Below, in pieces: positions 21,856 to 32,275 of a stretch of DNA of 58,895 nucleotides. The notes below the pieces were generated by a model. The model was given only the letters and a program-made list of their open reading frames with translations, had not been told where the DNA came from and did no database searches. A program made the translations under genes and the position numbers. Each line of letters begins with the position of its first letter. Positions within the stretch are counted from its first letter, which is position 1. The stretch is from Acidobacteria bacterium OLB17 (lineage in GTDB: Bacteria; Acidobacteriota; Blastocatellia; Pyrinomonadales; Pyrinomonadaceae), in the NCBI GenBank assembly GCA_001567505.1, contig LLEU01000048.1:1-58895 (forward strand), given 5' to 3'.

Positions 21856-22104
21856 TTCGGCAGAATCTCCTTGTTGTGGATTTTTGGATCGTTGGTATGC
21901 AAAGACGGGCAAACGACATCGCAAGGAAATTCCAAAGGTAGGTTGAACTCCTTGCGACGAACGGCATAATTCAGCGAATCGCTCCGATCATTTGTATATC
22001 TCAAATTTAGCTCAAACGCCGCCCAACGGCAAGGAACTCGCGGGTCAAAGAATGAGATCGGCGGCAAAATGACCCAACCGGGATAACGCTCAAAGGAGAG
22101 CGGT
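21856..22104. other. Gene-free stretch upstream of the EF-G gene
   Basis: About 250 bases without a supported gene. On the minus strand it holds the AAGGAG ribosome site of the EF-G gene and a possible -10, TATACA (21998-21993). Nothing else was recognised. Confidence 0.5.
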
Positions 22105-22133
22105 TTGACTTTGTAGGCTATACTGGATAGTTA
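22105..22133 (+). promoter_or_regulatory. Sigma70-like promoter in front of the folded RNA element
   Basis: TTGACT (22105-22110), a 17-base spacer, and TAGTTA (22128-22133). A TATACT also lies inside the spacer. Transcription would begin near 22140, about 310 bases ahead of the TPR gene. Confidence 0.5.
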
Positions 22134-22139
22134 TCGGAT

Positions 22140-22434
22140 CGGCGGGCTCGCGGCCTGCAAGGCGAGGGCCTTTCTTGTAACGCCCGGCCGAATGTCGTTG
22201 CCTGGGATTCGAGCGACTGACGGGAATTTGGTACATCCTGAGGTCAACGGAAGGCTTCTTAGGACTTCAGTGGGGAATTGCTACGGATATTCCCGCACCG
22301 AGCTCATTCATTGTGCCTCCGGGCGGTACGAGCCGCTCGGCAAAATTCCGGGGCAAACAGCGTCCACACTAATGAGACGTGCGGGAACTGCGGCACGAAC
22401 TGTCGAACTTTCCCGACCCAAGGCGACAATAAAA
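22140..22434 (+). ncRNA. Strongly folded RNA element of unknown class (candidate small RNA or long leader)
   Basis: A long-range closing stem joins TGTCG-CC-GGG (22193-22206) to CCC-GG-CGACA (22417-22428). Inside it, CGGGAA (22221-22226) pairs with TTCCCG (22410-22415). Local hairpins follow in order: CTGAGGTC/GACTTCAG (22238-22270), GGGAAT/ATTCCC (22273-22294), TGCC-CCGG/CCGGGGCA with an inner GCGG/CCGC (22314-22355), and CGTGC/GCACG (22378-22397). It has its own promoter-like sequence. It ends right where a new -10-like box, TAAAAT (22430-22435), precedes the TPR gene. I compared it by eye with tmRNA, RNase P, SRP, 6S and the common riboswitch cores and found no match. An 82-codon open frame across it (22192-22440) has no protein-like features. 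Confidence 0.45.
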
Positions 22435-22449
22435 TGTTGAGGATAAAGA

Positions 22450-24281
22450 ATGTCCAAGATCTTTAAGCAGCATCGAAAGTTTTCGGCCTCGATCCTTATC
22501 CTTGCGTTCCTGATCGCGGGGCTGCCCGCGGACGCACAGGATCTTGTGCCCGTGAGCAATATCTCGGGCGGGTCGAGCGTCTTTGTCTTCAGGAAATCTT
22601 CGCCATCGCGACGCTTCACGAGCAGCGTTAGGACATCGCGCAGCCGTGAACAGCGAACGGCATCCGCAAAAAGGGTTCGCAAACAGTACGAGGCGCGAGC
22701 TGCCGAGACGGCCAAGAAAGATCGCTCACCGGTCATTGCCCCCGACAAGGCCTTAGCGTCGGTACGCACGATGAAGCGCCAGGAAGCCTCGAAAGTGATG
22801 GCAGGCTCGGGCGAGTACTACCTTCAGCAGGACGATCTTGACAACGCAATCGACAGCTTTCGCGAGGCCGTCACGCTCGATGCTGCGAATACGAAAGCAA
22901 AGCTCGGCCTGAGCGTCGCACTTGCGCGAAAAGGGAACGCGCTGGCCGACGGGGACAAATCTCCGCTTGCTAAAAGTTATTTTCTCGAGGCAATAAAGTA
23001 CGATCCGAAGAATGCGGCTGCGTATTTCGGGCTCGGCGAGATCTTCGCGGATGCGAACGATAATGCCCAGGCCTTGGCGAACTACGAAAAGGCACTTGCT
23101 GCCGACCCGACACTTACGGAGATCTACCAGCCGCTCGGCATTCTTTACTACCAGCAAGGCGAGATCGCAAAGGCCGATAACCTTCTCGAAAAGGCGATCG
23201 CACTTGACCCGAACAGCGCGGATACTCAGGTCTTCATTGCCTCGATACGCCTTTCGCAGAACCGCAACCAGGAAGCTCTCGATGCGGCGCAAAAAGCCTG
23301 AGCATCGACCCGAATTCGGCAGAAGCGGCGAATGTCGCGGGCGATGCGCTCGTTCGGCTCGATCGCGTAAAGGAAGCGATCCCGTTCTACGAAAAAGCGA
23401 CCTCGCTCAGACAGAATTACTTCGAGGCCCTGCTTGCGCTTGGCGCCGCTTATCTTGAGACTGCTCAGTATCAGAAGGCCGTGACCGCGTATAAAGGAGC
23501 GTTCATCGCAAAGAATACGAGTGCAGAAGCGGCCGAGGGACTCGCGGATGCATATCGCCTCGCGGGCGACTACAATTCGGCGGCCGGTGCTTATCGAAAT
23601 GCGGCCACATTCATGGATCGTGACGCAACATACTCGAACGCTCAGAAAGCCGATACGCAAAGCAAGCTCGCGTTCGTTATCGGCCAGCAGTGTGCGATCA
23701 ACATTCGGCAGGCAAAACGCTGTGAATGGCCGTCGGCGATCGCGGCGATGGAGAAAGCGGTAAAACTCGGCAACGGAAGCGCTATCGATTACGCGAATCT
23801 TGGCTGGGCATATTACAACGCCGCCCAGATCGACAATACCGATAAAAAGGCCGCCGATGCCAAGGCTAAGACCGAACTCGCACGCACCAACCTTGAAAAG
23901 GCCCTTGCGATGAATCCGAGTTTCGCCGCGGGCCCGATGCTGAACCTCGGAATGGTGCGAACCGACCTTGGCGATTATGCGGGAGCCGCGGATATCCTTT
24001 CGAAGGTCGTCAAGGACAAGCCCGAGTGGGCGTTCGCTTGGAACGAGCTTGGAATAGCGAATTACAAGCTGAACAAGAAGAAGGAAGCGATCGACAACTA
24101 CAAACGCGCCGTTGACGAAGATCCCGGCCTTGCCGCCGCGTGGTTCAACTTCGGCCGCACTTCGATCGAGCTTGGAAATATGGGCGACGCCAAAAAGGCA
24201 TACAAAAAGCTCGTCGATCTCAGGGCGATGAATTTCGCGAATTTCCTTGAGTTAATGAGCAAAGGAGCCGTCAAGAAATAG
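22450..24281 (+). CDS. Exported TPR-repeat protein A (one frame break near 23298)
   Basis: A signal peptide (FSASILILAFLIAGLPADA) is cleaved before QDLVPVSNISGGSSVFVFR. A basic linker follows, and then from about residue 110 roughly a dozen TPR motifs, for example AAYFGLGEIFADANDNAQAL and EIYQPLGILYYQQGEIAKAD. At 23298 the given sequence stops after DAAQKA. Restoring one C (GCCCTG for GCCTG) continues as LSIDPNSAEAANVAGDALVR, so the whole gene encodes about 610 aa. It is probably a periplasmic or envelope scaffold; its partner is unknown. It shares its N-terminal motif with the TPR protein two genes downstream and abuts murB without a gap. The -10-like TAAAAT at 22430-22435 may serve it. Confidence 0.85.
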
Positions 24282-25346
24282 TTGCCCGACTTGATCTTTG
24301 AAGAGAACGTGCCGCTTGCGCCGCTGACCACGTTGGGAGTCGGCGGCCCGGCCCGCTATTTCGTCGAACCTTCCGATGTCGAGCAGCTTCGGGCCGCGCT
24401 TGAGAAAGCTGAACGCGACGGCCTTGCGGTGCTGATCCTGGGCGGCGGCAGCAATGTCGTTATTGCCGACTCGGGATTTGACGGCGTTGTCGTGCGTCCG
24501 ATGTTCCTCGGTATGGAGTTCTCGCAGAACGGGGACTTAACGAACGTCGCGGTCGGTGCGGGCGAGAATTGGGATGCATTCGTCGCGGCGTGCGTTGAGA
24601 TGAACCTTGCCGGCGTCGAGGCAATGAGCGGCATTCCCGGCCTTGTCGGCGGAACGCCCATCCAGAACGTCGGGGCCTATGGTCAAGAGGTTTCGGAGAC
24701 GATCACGGCCGTCGAGTGCCTGGATCGCGAGAGTCGCTCGGCCGTTACATTCACTGATGAGCAATGCGGGTTTCGTTATCGCGAGAGTATCTTTAACACG
24801 ACCTGCCGTGATCGCTACGTCGTCCTGAAGGTGCATTTTCGCCTTCAGCGAAACGGCCGGCCGAAGATCGCCTACCGTGATCTCACCGAGTTGTTCGAAG
24901 GCCGCGAGCCTAGCCTTTCGGAGACAAGAGAAGCCGTTCTCGCGATCCGCCGAAGCAAATCAATGGTTATCGATAAGGACGACCCGAATTCGCGAAGCGC
25001 CGGCTCGTTCTTCAAGAACCCGATCGTCGATCTGGAAGTTTACGAAACGATCGCGGCCGAAGATCCGAGCGTTCCAAAGTTCGCGGCCGAGCCGGGACGC
25101 GTAAAGATACCCGCGGCGTGGCTGATCGAACACGCAGGCTTTGACAAAGGGTATAGAATGGGAAGTGCCGGCATTTCCTCCCGCCATCCGCTTGCGATCA
25201 TCAATGCCGATAATGCAAGCGCCGCCGAGATAATAGCTCTCAAGGACGCGATCCAGGCCGCCGTCAAAGCAAGATTCGCGATCGAACTGCGGCCCGAGCC
25301 AGTCTTCGTGGGCTTTCAGGACGCAAGTAAAATATTGACCGAATGA
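24282..25346 (+). CDS. murB: UDP-N-acetylenolpyruvoylglucosamine reductase MurB
   Basis: MurB makes UDP-N-acetylmuramate using NADPH and FAD, the second committed step of peptidoglycan synthesis. The 354-residue protein shows the FAD-binding start TTLGVGGPARYFVEP, the dinucleotide loop ILGGGSNVVIADSGF, the GIPGLVGGTPIQNVGAYGQE block, and RSAGSFFKNPIV with the catalytic Ser region. The C-terminal ELRPEPVFVG carries the active-site Glu. The start codon is TTG, one base after the TPR stop; AAAGGAG lies 14 bases upstream. The next gene starts four bases before its stop. The three genes look like one operon. Confidence 0.96.
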   Translation: MPDLIFEENVPLAPLTTLGVGGPARYFVEPSDVEQLRAALEKAERDGLAVLILGGGSNVVIADSGFDGVVVRPMFLGMEFSQNGDLTNVAVGAGENWDAFVAACVEMNLAGVEAMSGIPGLVGGTPIQNVGAYGQEVSETITAVECLDRESRSAVTFTDEQCGFRYRESIFNTTCRDRYVVLKVHFRLQRNGRPKIAYRDLTELFEGREPSLSETREAVLAIRRSKSMVIDKDDPNSRSAGSFFKNPIVDLEVYETIAAEDPSVPKFAAEPGRVKIPAAWLIEHAGFDKGYRMGSAGISSRHPLAIINADNASAAEIIALKDAIQAAVKARFAIELRPEPVFVGFQDASKILTE

Positions 25347-27164
25347 CCATGCTCAAACACGAACTTACTAAGATCTCAGTTACGACAGTTGTCGCTGTAT
25401 CAATGCTGTTTGCGATCATTCCCGCCGCTCGGCCCGTCGCTGCACAAGACCTAGTGACGACCGACAGCATCGCCAGCGGTTCAAGTGCATTCGTCTTCCG
25501 CGAATCGAGCAAAAGGCCGCAGTCGTTCCTTGCGGGCGGCGGAAGTGCATTCGCACGCGAAGCCGGCGGTGTTCGCTACAATCGCCGAACGAATGCCCAG
25601 ATCGCGTCAGCCGCAAAGAAACGGCGGCAGGCTGCGGCCGCAGCACGAAAGCGCGCTATGGCAGCTGCACGGACCAAAAAACTCAAACTTTCCAACGACC
25701 TTGCAAAGGCCGGCGAAAATTCGCTCGATGCGGGACGTGTGGATGAGGCGATCAAGAGCTTCCGCGCTTCGCTCAAGGAGAATCCGCGTAATCAAAGAGC
25801 TTCGAGCGGCTTGAGTGAGGCGTTGACGGACCAGGCAGCGGCCGTTGCGGGCGATACGAACGATCCGGCGGCGATCCCGATCCTTGAAGAGGCGGTAAGA
25901 TTCGACAAGACAAATGCGGAGGCGTTCGCGAAACTTGGTGCGGTTTACGCCGCAAAGGGCGAATATCCCGCTGCGATCAAGAATTATTCGCAGGCGATCG
26001 CCCTCGATAAGGACCTTGTGGCCCTCAACGCTCCGCTCGGCCTTGCTTACCTTGACAGCGGCGACGTGGGGAAGGCCGAAGCGTCCTTGCTTCTTGCGAC
26101 ACGCGGGGCGGTCGAGACAGTCGATGAGGTTAAAGCAGAATCGCAACAATGAGGCGCTCGCGGCGTTCGACAAAGCCCTGCAGCTCGACCCGCAGAACGC
26201 ATCTGCGGCATACTACCGCGGACAGGCATATTCGCGTATGGACGAGCCTGCGAATATGATCGCGTCCTACAAACAGGCGTTGAACCTTGAGCCGAACTAT
26301 TCGCCCGCGGCCTTTGATCTCGGCGTTGCTTACTACAACGCAGGCGATTACGCGAATGCGGCCGCATCCTACGAAACAGCCGTAAAAGCAGACCCGCAGA
26401 ACGCTCAGGCCCACGCGAATCTTGCGAGCACATACCGACAACTCGAGCGTTATGACGAAGCGAACGCACAGTATGCCCTGGCATCCGAAAAGATCAAAAC
26501 GGACACACTATACAGCGAATGGGGCTACTGCCTCGGGAAAGTGAACGCCTGGGACAAGGCATCGGAAAGGCTTTTGACCGCTCGCGACCTTTCTCCTGTG
26601 GCCGTGAACGATTCGAACATCTCGTGGGCCTATTACAATCAGGCCATCTCGCAGTCGAAAACATCTCCCGCGGCGGCCAAGGCAAACTTCGAACTTAGCC
26701 GAGCTTTCGCCACGAAAGCCGTGCAGCAAGATCCGAAACTTGATGCCGCGTATCTTAACCTCGGCTCGACCGAGAACAAGCTTGGGAACTATTCGGCCGC
26801 CGTCAATGCCCTAAAGTCAGCACTGAATCTTCGCAGCGACTGGCTCGTCGCGATGAACCAATTGGGCGTCGGCTATCGCGGGATGAATAACCTTACCGAA
26901 GCGATCGCTGTCTTCAAGCGTGCGACCGACCTTGACGGGAATTATGTTGCCGGGCTGTTCAACCTCGGCGAGGCGTACAACGCAAGCGGTGACAAGAAGG
27001 CGGCCCGGCGGATCCAGGATCGGCTCGGCAAGCTCGATGCATCGCTCGCGAATGTTCTCGGCGACGTTTTCAAGGGGAAGATCTCGATCGACGGCGTGAC
27101 TCGCGGGCTCGGGAATGAAGTGCCGAAGGTGCCGAAGATACCAAAGATCAAACTCCCGTACTAG
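25343..27164 (+). CDS. Exported TPR-repeat protein B, paralogue of protein A (frame break near 26130)
   Basis: A signal peptide ([20 protein letters not shown]) precedes [20 protein letters not shown], nearly the same motif as in protein A. A long Arg/Ala-rich linker (residues ~75-110) leads into TPR repeats such as [20 protein letters not shown] and [20 protein letters not shown]. Near 26130 the frame changes by +1 (or -2). Before it the sequence reads ASLLLATR and after it [20 protein letters not shown], which aligns with RLSQNRNQEALDAAQKALSI in protein A. The exact missing or added bases are unclear. The joined protein is about 605 aa and ends in a Lys/Pro tail ([13 protein letters not shown]). 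It is translationally coupled to murB. Confidence 0.85.
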
Positions 27165-27185
27165 GCAGCGAGAGAAAAACAGGAT

Positions 27186-27216
27186 GGAGCGGTTCGAAAT
27201 GGACCGCTCCTTTTTT
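27186..27216 (+). terminator. Rho-independent terminator after the TPR-murB-TPR operon
   Basis: GGAGCGGT (27186-27193) pairs with ACCGCTCC (27203-27210), followed by six T residues. It closes the operon immediately before the carB promoter. Confidence 0.9.
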
Positions 27217-27217
27217 A

Positions 27218-27223
27218 TATAAT
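27218..27223 (+). promoter_or_regulatory. -10 box TATAAT of carB
   Basis: A perfect TATAAT lies 15 bases before the carB ATG, just after the terminator T run. No Shine-Dalgarno sequence follows, so the leader is very short. Confidence 0.6.
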
Positions 27224-27238
27224 CGTAAATTTATAAAA

Positions 27239-30200
27239 ATGCCTCGACGCGAAGATATAAAGAAGATCCTTATCGTGGGTTCCGGGCCGATCGTGATCGG
27301 GCAGGCCTGCGAATTCGATTATTCGGGCACACAGGCCTGCCGTGCCCTCAAACAGGAAGGCTTTACCGTCATTCTCGTTAATTCGAACCCCGCGACGATA
27401 ATGACCGACCCCGAGATCGCCGACCGTACGTATATCGAACCGCTGACCGTCGAGGCGCTTACCGCGATCATCGAAAAAGAACGTCCCGACGCCGTGCTCC
27501 CGACCGTTGGCGGCCAAACGGGCCTGAATCTGTCGGTCGAGCTCTACGAAAAAGGAGTTTTCGACAAATTCGGCGTCAAGATGATCGGCGCGAATATCGA
27601 TGCCATCAAGGTAGGCGAGGATCGCGAGCTTTTCAAGGCCGCGATGGACGAGATCGGTATCCAGTCGCCAAAAGGCGGCTTTGCCCACACTTGGGAAGAG
27701 GCAAAGGCGATCGTCGAGGAGATCGGTTATCCTGCGATCATCCGCCCGAGTTTCACGCTCGGTGGAACGGGCGGCGGAACGGCATTCAATCCGGAAGAAT
27801 TCGAAGAGATCGCACGCCGCGGGCTCGCCGCGTCGCCGACCTCGCAGATACTCGTCGAAGAATCGATCCTCGGCTGGAAGGAATATGAGCTCGAGGTAAT
27901 GCGCGACCTCAACGACAACGTCGTCATCATCTGCTCGATCGAGAATTTCGACCCGATGGGCGTCCACACCGGCGATTCGATAACGGTCGCGCCAGCGCAG
28001 ACTCTCTCTGATGTCGAATATCAACGCCTTCGCGATATGTCGAGAGCGTGCATCCGAAAGGTCGGCGTCGAGACCGGCGGATCGAATATCCAGTTCGCCG
28101 TAAATCCTGAGAACGGCGACATTCGCATCATCGAGATGAATCCGCGCGTCTCGCGTTCCTCGGCCCTCGCGTCAAAGGCGACTGGCTTTCCGATCGCGAA
28201 GATCGCTGCCAAACTCGCGGTCGGCTATACCCTCGACGAGATACCGAACGACATCACACGAAAGACGCCTGCGTCATTCGAACCGACGATCGATTACGTC
28301 GTTACGAAGATCCCGAAATGGGCCTTCGAGAAGTTCCCGGGAACCGAGGACGTTCTAGGTACGCAGATGCGTTCGGTCGGCGAGGCGATGGCGATCGGCC
28401 GGACATTCAAAGAATCCTTGTTTAAAGGATTACGTTCGCTTGAGGCGGTTAAACCATTGCGTTTACAGGATGTTCCGGACGAGGAGCTTCAACGCAAACT
28501 CGCACGTCCGAACTCGAACCGATTCTCTTATCTTACCTACGCGCTCCAGAACGGCTACTCGATTGACGAGCTCTATCGCCTGACGCGCATCGACCCGTGG
28601 TTCCTTGACCAGGTCAAGCAGGTCATGGAATTCCAGGCCGAGATCGCGGGCCGCCCCGTTGTCGAATATTCGCCTGAGGAAATGCGGAAGGCGAAAGAAT
28701 ACGGCCTCTCGGATCGCCGCCTTTTCTATCTCTCGGGCGATGACGAAACGGCGGTCCGCGATATCAGAAAAGGCCACGGCATCAAGCCCGTCTATAAACG
28801 CGTAGATACGTGCGGCGCGGAGTTCGAATCCTTTACGCCGTATCTCTACTCGACCTACGAACAGGAATGCGAGGCGGCCCCGACCGATCGCCGCAAAATA
28901 ATGATCCTCGGCTCGGGCCCGAACCGCATTGGCCAGGGGATCGAGTTCGATTATTGCTGCTGCCACGCGAGCTTCGCTCTTCGCGATGCCGATTTCGAGA
29001 CGATCATGGTCAACTGTAACCCCGAGACCGTCTCGACCGACTACGACACGAGCGACAGGCTGTATTTTGAGCCTTTGACGTTCGAGGATGTGATGAACAT
29101 CGTCGATGTCGAAAAACCCGAAGGCGTGATCGTCCAATTCGGAGGCCAGACGCCTCTGAACCTTGCCGCTCGCCTTCATCGTGCAGGAGTTCCGATCATC
29201 GGCACATCGCCAGACTCGATCGACCTCGCGGAGGACAGAAAACGGTTCGATGCACTGCTTGCGGAGCTGAAGATCCCGTGCCCTGAGAATTCAAGTGTTA
29301 CATCAGCCGGAGAAGCGAAAGCTGTTGCAAAACAAATAGGTTATCCGATCGTCGTACGTCCGAGCTTTGTGCTTGGCGGCCGTGCAATGGCGATCGTTTA
29401 CGACGAAGCCTCGCTCGATGAATATATGCGTATGGCGACCGACGCGTCGCCCGAAAGGCCGATCCTGATCGACAAATTCCTTGAACGCGCGGCCGAGATC
29501 GACGTTGATGCCATCGCCGATGAGACCGCGGTCGTCATCGCCGGAATTCAGGAGCACATTGAAGAAGCCGGCATACATTCCGGTGACTCTTCGAGCGTCC
29601 TGCCGCCGCAGAAGGTCGCAGAGGAGCATCTCGATACCATCAAGCATTACACGCGGCTCCTTGCCCGTGCATTGGGCGTCAAAGGCCTGATGAATATCCA
29701 ATTCGCGATCAAGGACGACCGCGTTTTTGTCCTCGAAGTGAATCCGCGTGCGTCGCGGACAGTTCCGTTCGTGGCAAAGGCGACCGGCGTTCCGATAGCA
29801 AAGATCGCGTCGCTCGTGATGGCAGGAGACAAGACGCTCGCCGAATTCAACCTGCCGGAAGTGCTCGACGTACCCCGGATCTTTGTGAAGTCGCCCGTCT
29901 TTCCGTTCAAAAAGTTCGCGGGCGTCGATCCCGTTCTTGGCCCCGAGATGCACTCGACGGGCGAGGTCATGGGAATCGGCAGTTCATTCGGCGAGGCCTA
30001 CGGCAAGGCAATGGAAGGTGCAGGCCTCACACTGCCGCTTTCGGGACGAGCATTCGTCTCGGTAAATGACGCGGACAAAGGCCAGGCGGTAAAGCTTGCG
30101 AGGCGCTTGAGCAAGCTGAACTTTTCGCTTGTTGCGACACACGGCACGGCGATCCGCCTGCGCGAGGTCGGCCTTGAGTGCGAAACCGTGTTCAAGGTGA

Positions 30201-30463
30201 ACGAAGGCCGTCCGAACATCGAAGACCTGATCCGTCAGGGCGAGATCGCCCTCATCATCAACACGGCTCTCGGTAAAGCCTCTTTCTACGACGAGAAGGC
30301 CATCCGAAAGGCCGCCCTGCAATTCAACGTCCCGTGCGTTACGACGATCACCGGTGCCGAGGCGTTGGTCGAGGCGATCGCGACAAAGACGTCACAGACC
30401 GCGATCACCGTCGGCAGCCTTCAGGAGATCCATTCGGAAAAAATGGCGGCCGAAACAACCTAA
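27239..30463 (+). CDS. carB: Carbamoyl-phosphate synthase large subunit
   Basis: CarB makes carbamoyl phosphate from bicarbonate, ammonia and two ATP for arginine and pyrimidine synthesis. The 1074-residue protein has two ATP-grasp halves: [20 protein letters not shown] at the start, [14 protein letters not shown], and [20 protein letters not shown] at about residue 545 opening the second half. The C-terminal MGS-like allosteric domain (about 935 onward) includes [10 protein letters not shown] and [10 protein letters not shown]. The small subunit carA is not next to it. Downstream on the same strand are an exported DUF4919 protein and the cyanophycin genes, so the arginine supply gene sits beside the arginine polymer genes. 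Confidence 0.97.
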   Translation: MPRREDIKKILIVGSGPIVIGQACEFDYSGTQACRALKQEGFTVILVNSNPATIMTDPEIADRTYIEPLTVEALTAIIEKERPDAVLPTVGGQTGLNLSVELYEKGVFDKFGVKMIGANIDAIKVGEDRELFKAAMDEIGIQSPKGGFAHTWEEAKAIVEEIGYPAIIRPSFTLGGTGGGTAFNPEEFEEIARRGLAASPTSQILVEESILGWKEYELEVMRDLNDNVVIICSIENFDPMGVHTGDSITVAPAQTLSDVEYQRLRDMSRACIRKVGVETGGSNIQFAVNPENGDIRIIEMNPRVSRSSALASKATGFPIAKIAAKLAVGYTLDEIPNDITRKTPASFEPTIDYVVTKIPKWAFEKFPGTEDVLGTQMRSVGEAMAIGRTFKESLFKGLRSLEAVKPLRLQDVPDEELQRKLARPNSNRFSYLTYALQNGYSIDELYRLTRIDPWFLDQVKQVMEFQAEIAGRPVVEYSPEEMRKAKEYGLSDRRLFYLSGDDETAVRDIRKGHGIKPVYKRVDTCGAEFESFTPYLYSTYEQECEAAPTDRRKIMILGSGPNRIGQGIEFDYCCCHASFALRDADFETIMVNCNPETVSTDYDTSDRLYFEPLTFEDVMNIVDVEKPEGVIVQFGGQTPLNLAARLHRAGVPIIGTSPDSIDLAEDRKRFDALLAELKIPCPENSSVTSAGEAKAVAKQIGYPIVVRPSFVLGGRAMAIVYDEASLDEYMRMATDASPERPILIDKFLERAAEIDVDAIADETAVVIAGIQEHIEEAGIHSGDSSSVLPPQKVAEEHLDTIKHYTRLLARALGVKGLMNIQFAIKDDRVFVLEVNPRASRTVPFVAKATGVPIAKIASLVMAGDKTLAEFNLPEVLDVPRIFVKSPVFPFKKFAGVDPVLGPEMHSTGEVMGIGSSFGEAYGKAMEGAGLTLPLSGRAFVSVNDADKGQAVKLARRLSKLNFSLVATHGTAIRLREVGLECETVFKVNEGRPNIEDLIRQGEIALIINTALGKASFYDEKAIRKAALQFNVPCVTTITGAEALVEAIATKTSQTAITVGSLQEIHSEKMAAETT

Positions 30464-30508
30464 CGGCCCGGTCGCTGCATCTTTAGGGGAGAAGTTGGTG
30501 ACAATACT

Positions 30509-31195
30509 ATGAAAGTTCTCACAAAGCCGTTCCTCGCGCTCACGTTCCTGGCCTCTGCAGCACTGACAACATTCGCCCAAACACCTAATTCCGTTCCGCC
30601 GCGGCTGGACGGAAAGCCCGATAACTCGCCATACCGCGAAATGGTGGCGAAGATAAAAGCGGGCGATGCTAAGGTCGATTTCTCAAAGTTTCGCAGAGCC
30701 TACCTGGATTGGGTCCTCGACGAGTGCAACCAGAGCGATGCCCCCGACCGCAAGAAGATGGTCGATGCCTTTGAGGCAAAGGACCATAAAGCGGCCATTC
30801 CGCTCGCTCTTGTCGTCCTGGAATATGAGTACGCTAATCGCGGGCTCCACCTTGCCCTTGCCGACGCATATGAGAAAACCGGCGACAAAGAAAAAGCGGC
30901 TTTCCACAACGACATCGCAAAGCGCCTGCGCGACGGCCTGCTGAACTCCGGCGACGGCAAGGCTCCCGCGACAGCCTATCAGGTTTTGTCGATCCGAGAG
31001 GAATATCAAGTGATGGCCGCCTTGGGATATAAGGTTTCGAGTCAGTCCCTCGTGATGGATAAGCAGTACGGCATATTCGACGTCCTTGCGGGAACGAACG
31101 CCGAGGGCAAGACCGGGTCATTTTACTTCAACATTACCGATGTTTGGGTGGGGAGCACTAGCTCGAAGCCCTGTACCGCAGCGAAAAAGAAATAA
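30509..31195 (+). CDS. Exported DUF4919-type protein
   Basis: This 228-residue protein has a signal peptide (FLALTFLASAALTTFAQ, cleavage about residue 24). The mature part begins with PYREMVAKIKAGDAKVDFSK and contains RGLHLALADAYEKTGDKEKA, a TPR-like helical pair. It ends in a beta-rich segment (TGSFYFNITDVWVGSTSSKP). This pattern fits the DUF4919 family of exported proteins, whose function is unknown. It lies 45 bases after carB, with GGGGAGA about 16-22 bases before the ATG, and is followed by a clear terminator. Confidence 0.75.
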   Translation: MKVLTKPFLALTFLASAALTTFAQTPNSVPPRLDGKPDNSPYREMVAKIKAGDAKVDFSKFRRAYLDWVLDECNQSDAPDRKKMVDAFEAKDHKAAIPLALVVLEYEYANRGLHLALADAYEKTGDKEKAAFHNDIAKRLRDGLLNSGDGKAPATAYQVLSIREEYQVMAALGYKVSSQSLVMDKQYGIFDVLAGTNAEGKTGSFYFNITDVWVGSTSSKPCTAAKKK

Positions 31196-31223
31196 GGATC
31201 AGCACACTTTCGATCCACTTTGA

Positions 31224-31253
31224 GGGCGGCGCACAGGCCGCCCTGGTTTTTGT
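31224..31253 (+). terminator. Rho-independent terminator after the DUF4919 gene
   Basis: GGGCGGC (31224-31230) and GCCGCCC (31237-31243) form a seven-pair GC stem with a six-base loop, followed by TGGTTTTTGT. Confidence 0.8.
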
Positions 31254-31378
31254 CCTTACTACAAAACTCCAACATCTTTCCTGTCGTCGCATCGAAGTGC
31301 GGACGCGTTCTTGACCATGCGAAGCCGATGCAATAACTTAGAGGGAACATCTTTAGACAATACAAACACTTAACTTAA

Positions 31379-32233
31379 ATGACAGATTCACACGACCGCG
31401 AGGTCATCGGGGGGCATTTACTTGTCATCGGCGGCGCCGAGGATAAATACAATGAACGCCGCATTCTGAAGAAGTTCTTGGAGCTTGCCGGCGGAACGGA
31501 CGCCGAAGTGCTGATAATTCCCGTCGCGTCGGACTTTCCGGAGTTCGCAGCGGATGTCTATACGCAGGCGTTCCGGAACCTTGGCGTCGCCAAGCCGCGT
31601 GTCCTACGGGCGACCTCGCGGCAGGATGTGGTCGAGGCCGACGTGAACGAGCTTCTTGACGGCGTCAACGGGATCTTTATGACCGGCGGCGATCAGATGC
31701 GGCTCGTCTCGCTGCTAGGCGGAACGAAGCTTGCGGACAGGATCCGAAGCATCGTCCGGAGCTCTAATATCGTCCTCGCCGGTACGAGTGCCGGTGCAGC
31801 GGCGATGAGCACGACGATGGTCGTCCGCGGGGAACCGAGTTCGCATCCGTACAAGGCGGCGGTCAGGCTTTCGCCCGGGCTCGGCTTCTTGAAGAACATT
31901 ATCATCGATCAGCATTTTACCGAACGCGGCAGGATCAGCCGCCTCGTGACGGCCGTCTCTTATAACCCGTACAACCTGGGCATCGGCATTGACGAGAATA
32001 CGGCGATCATTCTCGATGGGAAAGGATTACTTGAGGTCTTCGGGCAAGGCTCGATAACCATCGTTGATGGTTCACACATTACCTTCAATGAAATAGCGGA
32101 AGTTGCTGATAATGAAAGCTTTAGCGTTTGCGGGGTTCAATTCCACATACTGCGTGACGGGTTGAGCTACGACTACCTCGAGCGCCGGGCGATTCAGCCC
32201 GCCGGGGAGTTCTTGCTTCCCGACCTCGGCTAG
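31379..32233 (+). CDS. cphB: Cyanophycinase (peptidase family S51)
   Basis: Cyanophycinase is a serine exopeptidase that releases beta-Asp-Arg dipeptides from cyanophycin. The 284-residue protein shows the family order GGHLLVIGGAEDK, the GIFMTGGDQMRL loop, and the nucleophile elbow AGTSAGAAAM with Ser137. QHFTERGRISRLVTA and GIGIDENTAI follow, containing the remaining active-site His and the conserved ENTA. It precedes the cyanophycin synthetase gene by 42 bases, so synthesis and breakdown are probably co-transcribed. No signal peptide is present, so it should act in the cytoplasm. Confidence 0.95.
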   Translation: MTDSHDREVIGGHLLVIGGAEDKYNERRILKKFLELAGGTDAEVLIIPVASDFPEFAADVYTQAFRNLGVAKPRVLRATSRQDVVEADVNELLDGVNGIFMTGGDQMRLVSLLGGTKLADRIRSIVRSSNIVLAGTSAGAAAMSTTMVVRGEPSSHPYKAAVRLSPGLGFLKNIIIDQHFTERGRISRLVTAVSYNPYNLGIGIDENTAIILDGKGLLEVFGQGSITIVDGSHITFNEIAEVADNESFSVCGVQFHILRDGLSYDYLERRAIQPAGEFLLPDLG

Positions 32234-32275
32234 GAAGGCGAACTTTTCACCACGCTCTTTGCGGTTTAGAAACTT

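Noticed and set aside
22201..22230. tmRNA-like 5' segment (GGATTCGA and GACGGG)
   Set aside because: No alanine tRNA-like 3' end, no tag reading frame and no CCA; the likeness is short and probably chance.
22192..22440. 82-codon open frame across the folded RNA element
   Set aside because: No protein-like pattern or ribosome site; the stretch is better explained by paired RNA.
27215..28024. 269-codon leftward open frame opposite the start of carB
   Set aside because: Antisense shadow of carB with no recognisable domain.
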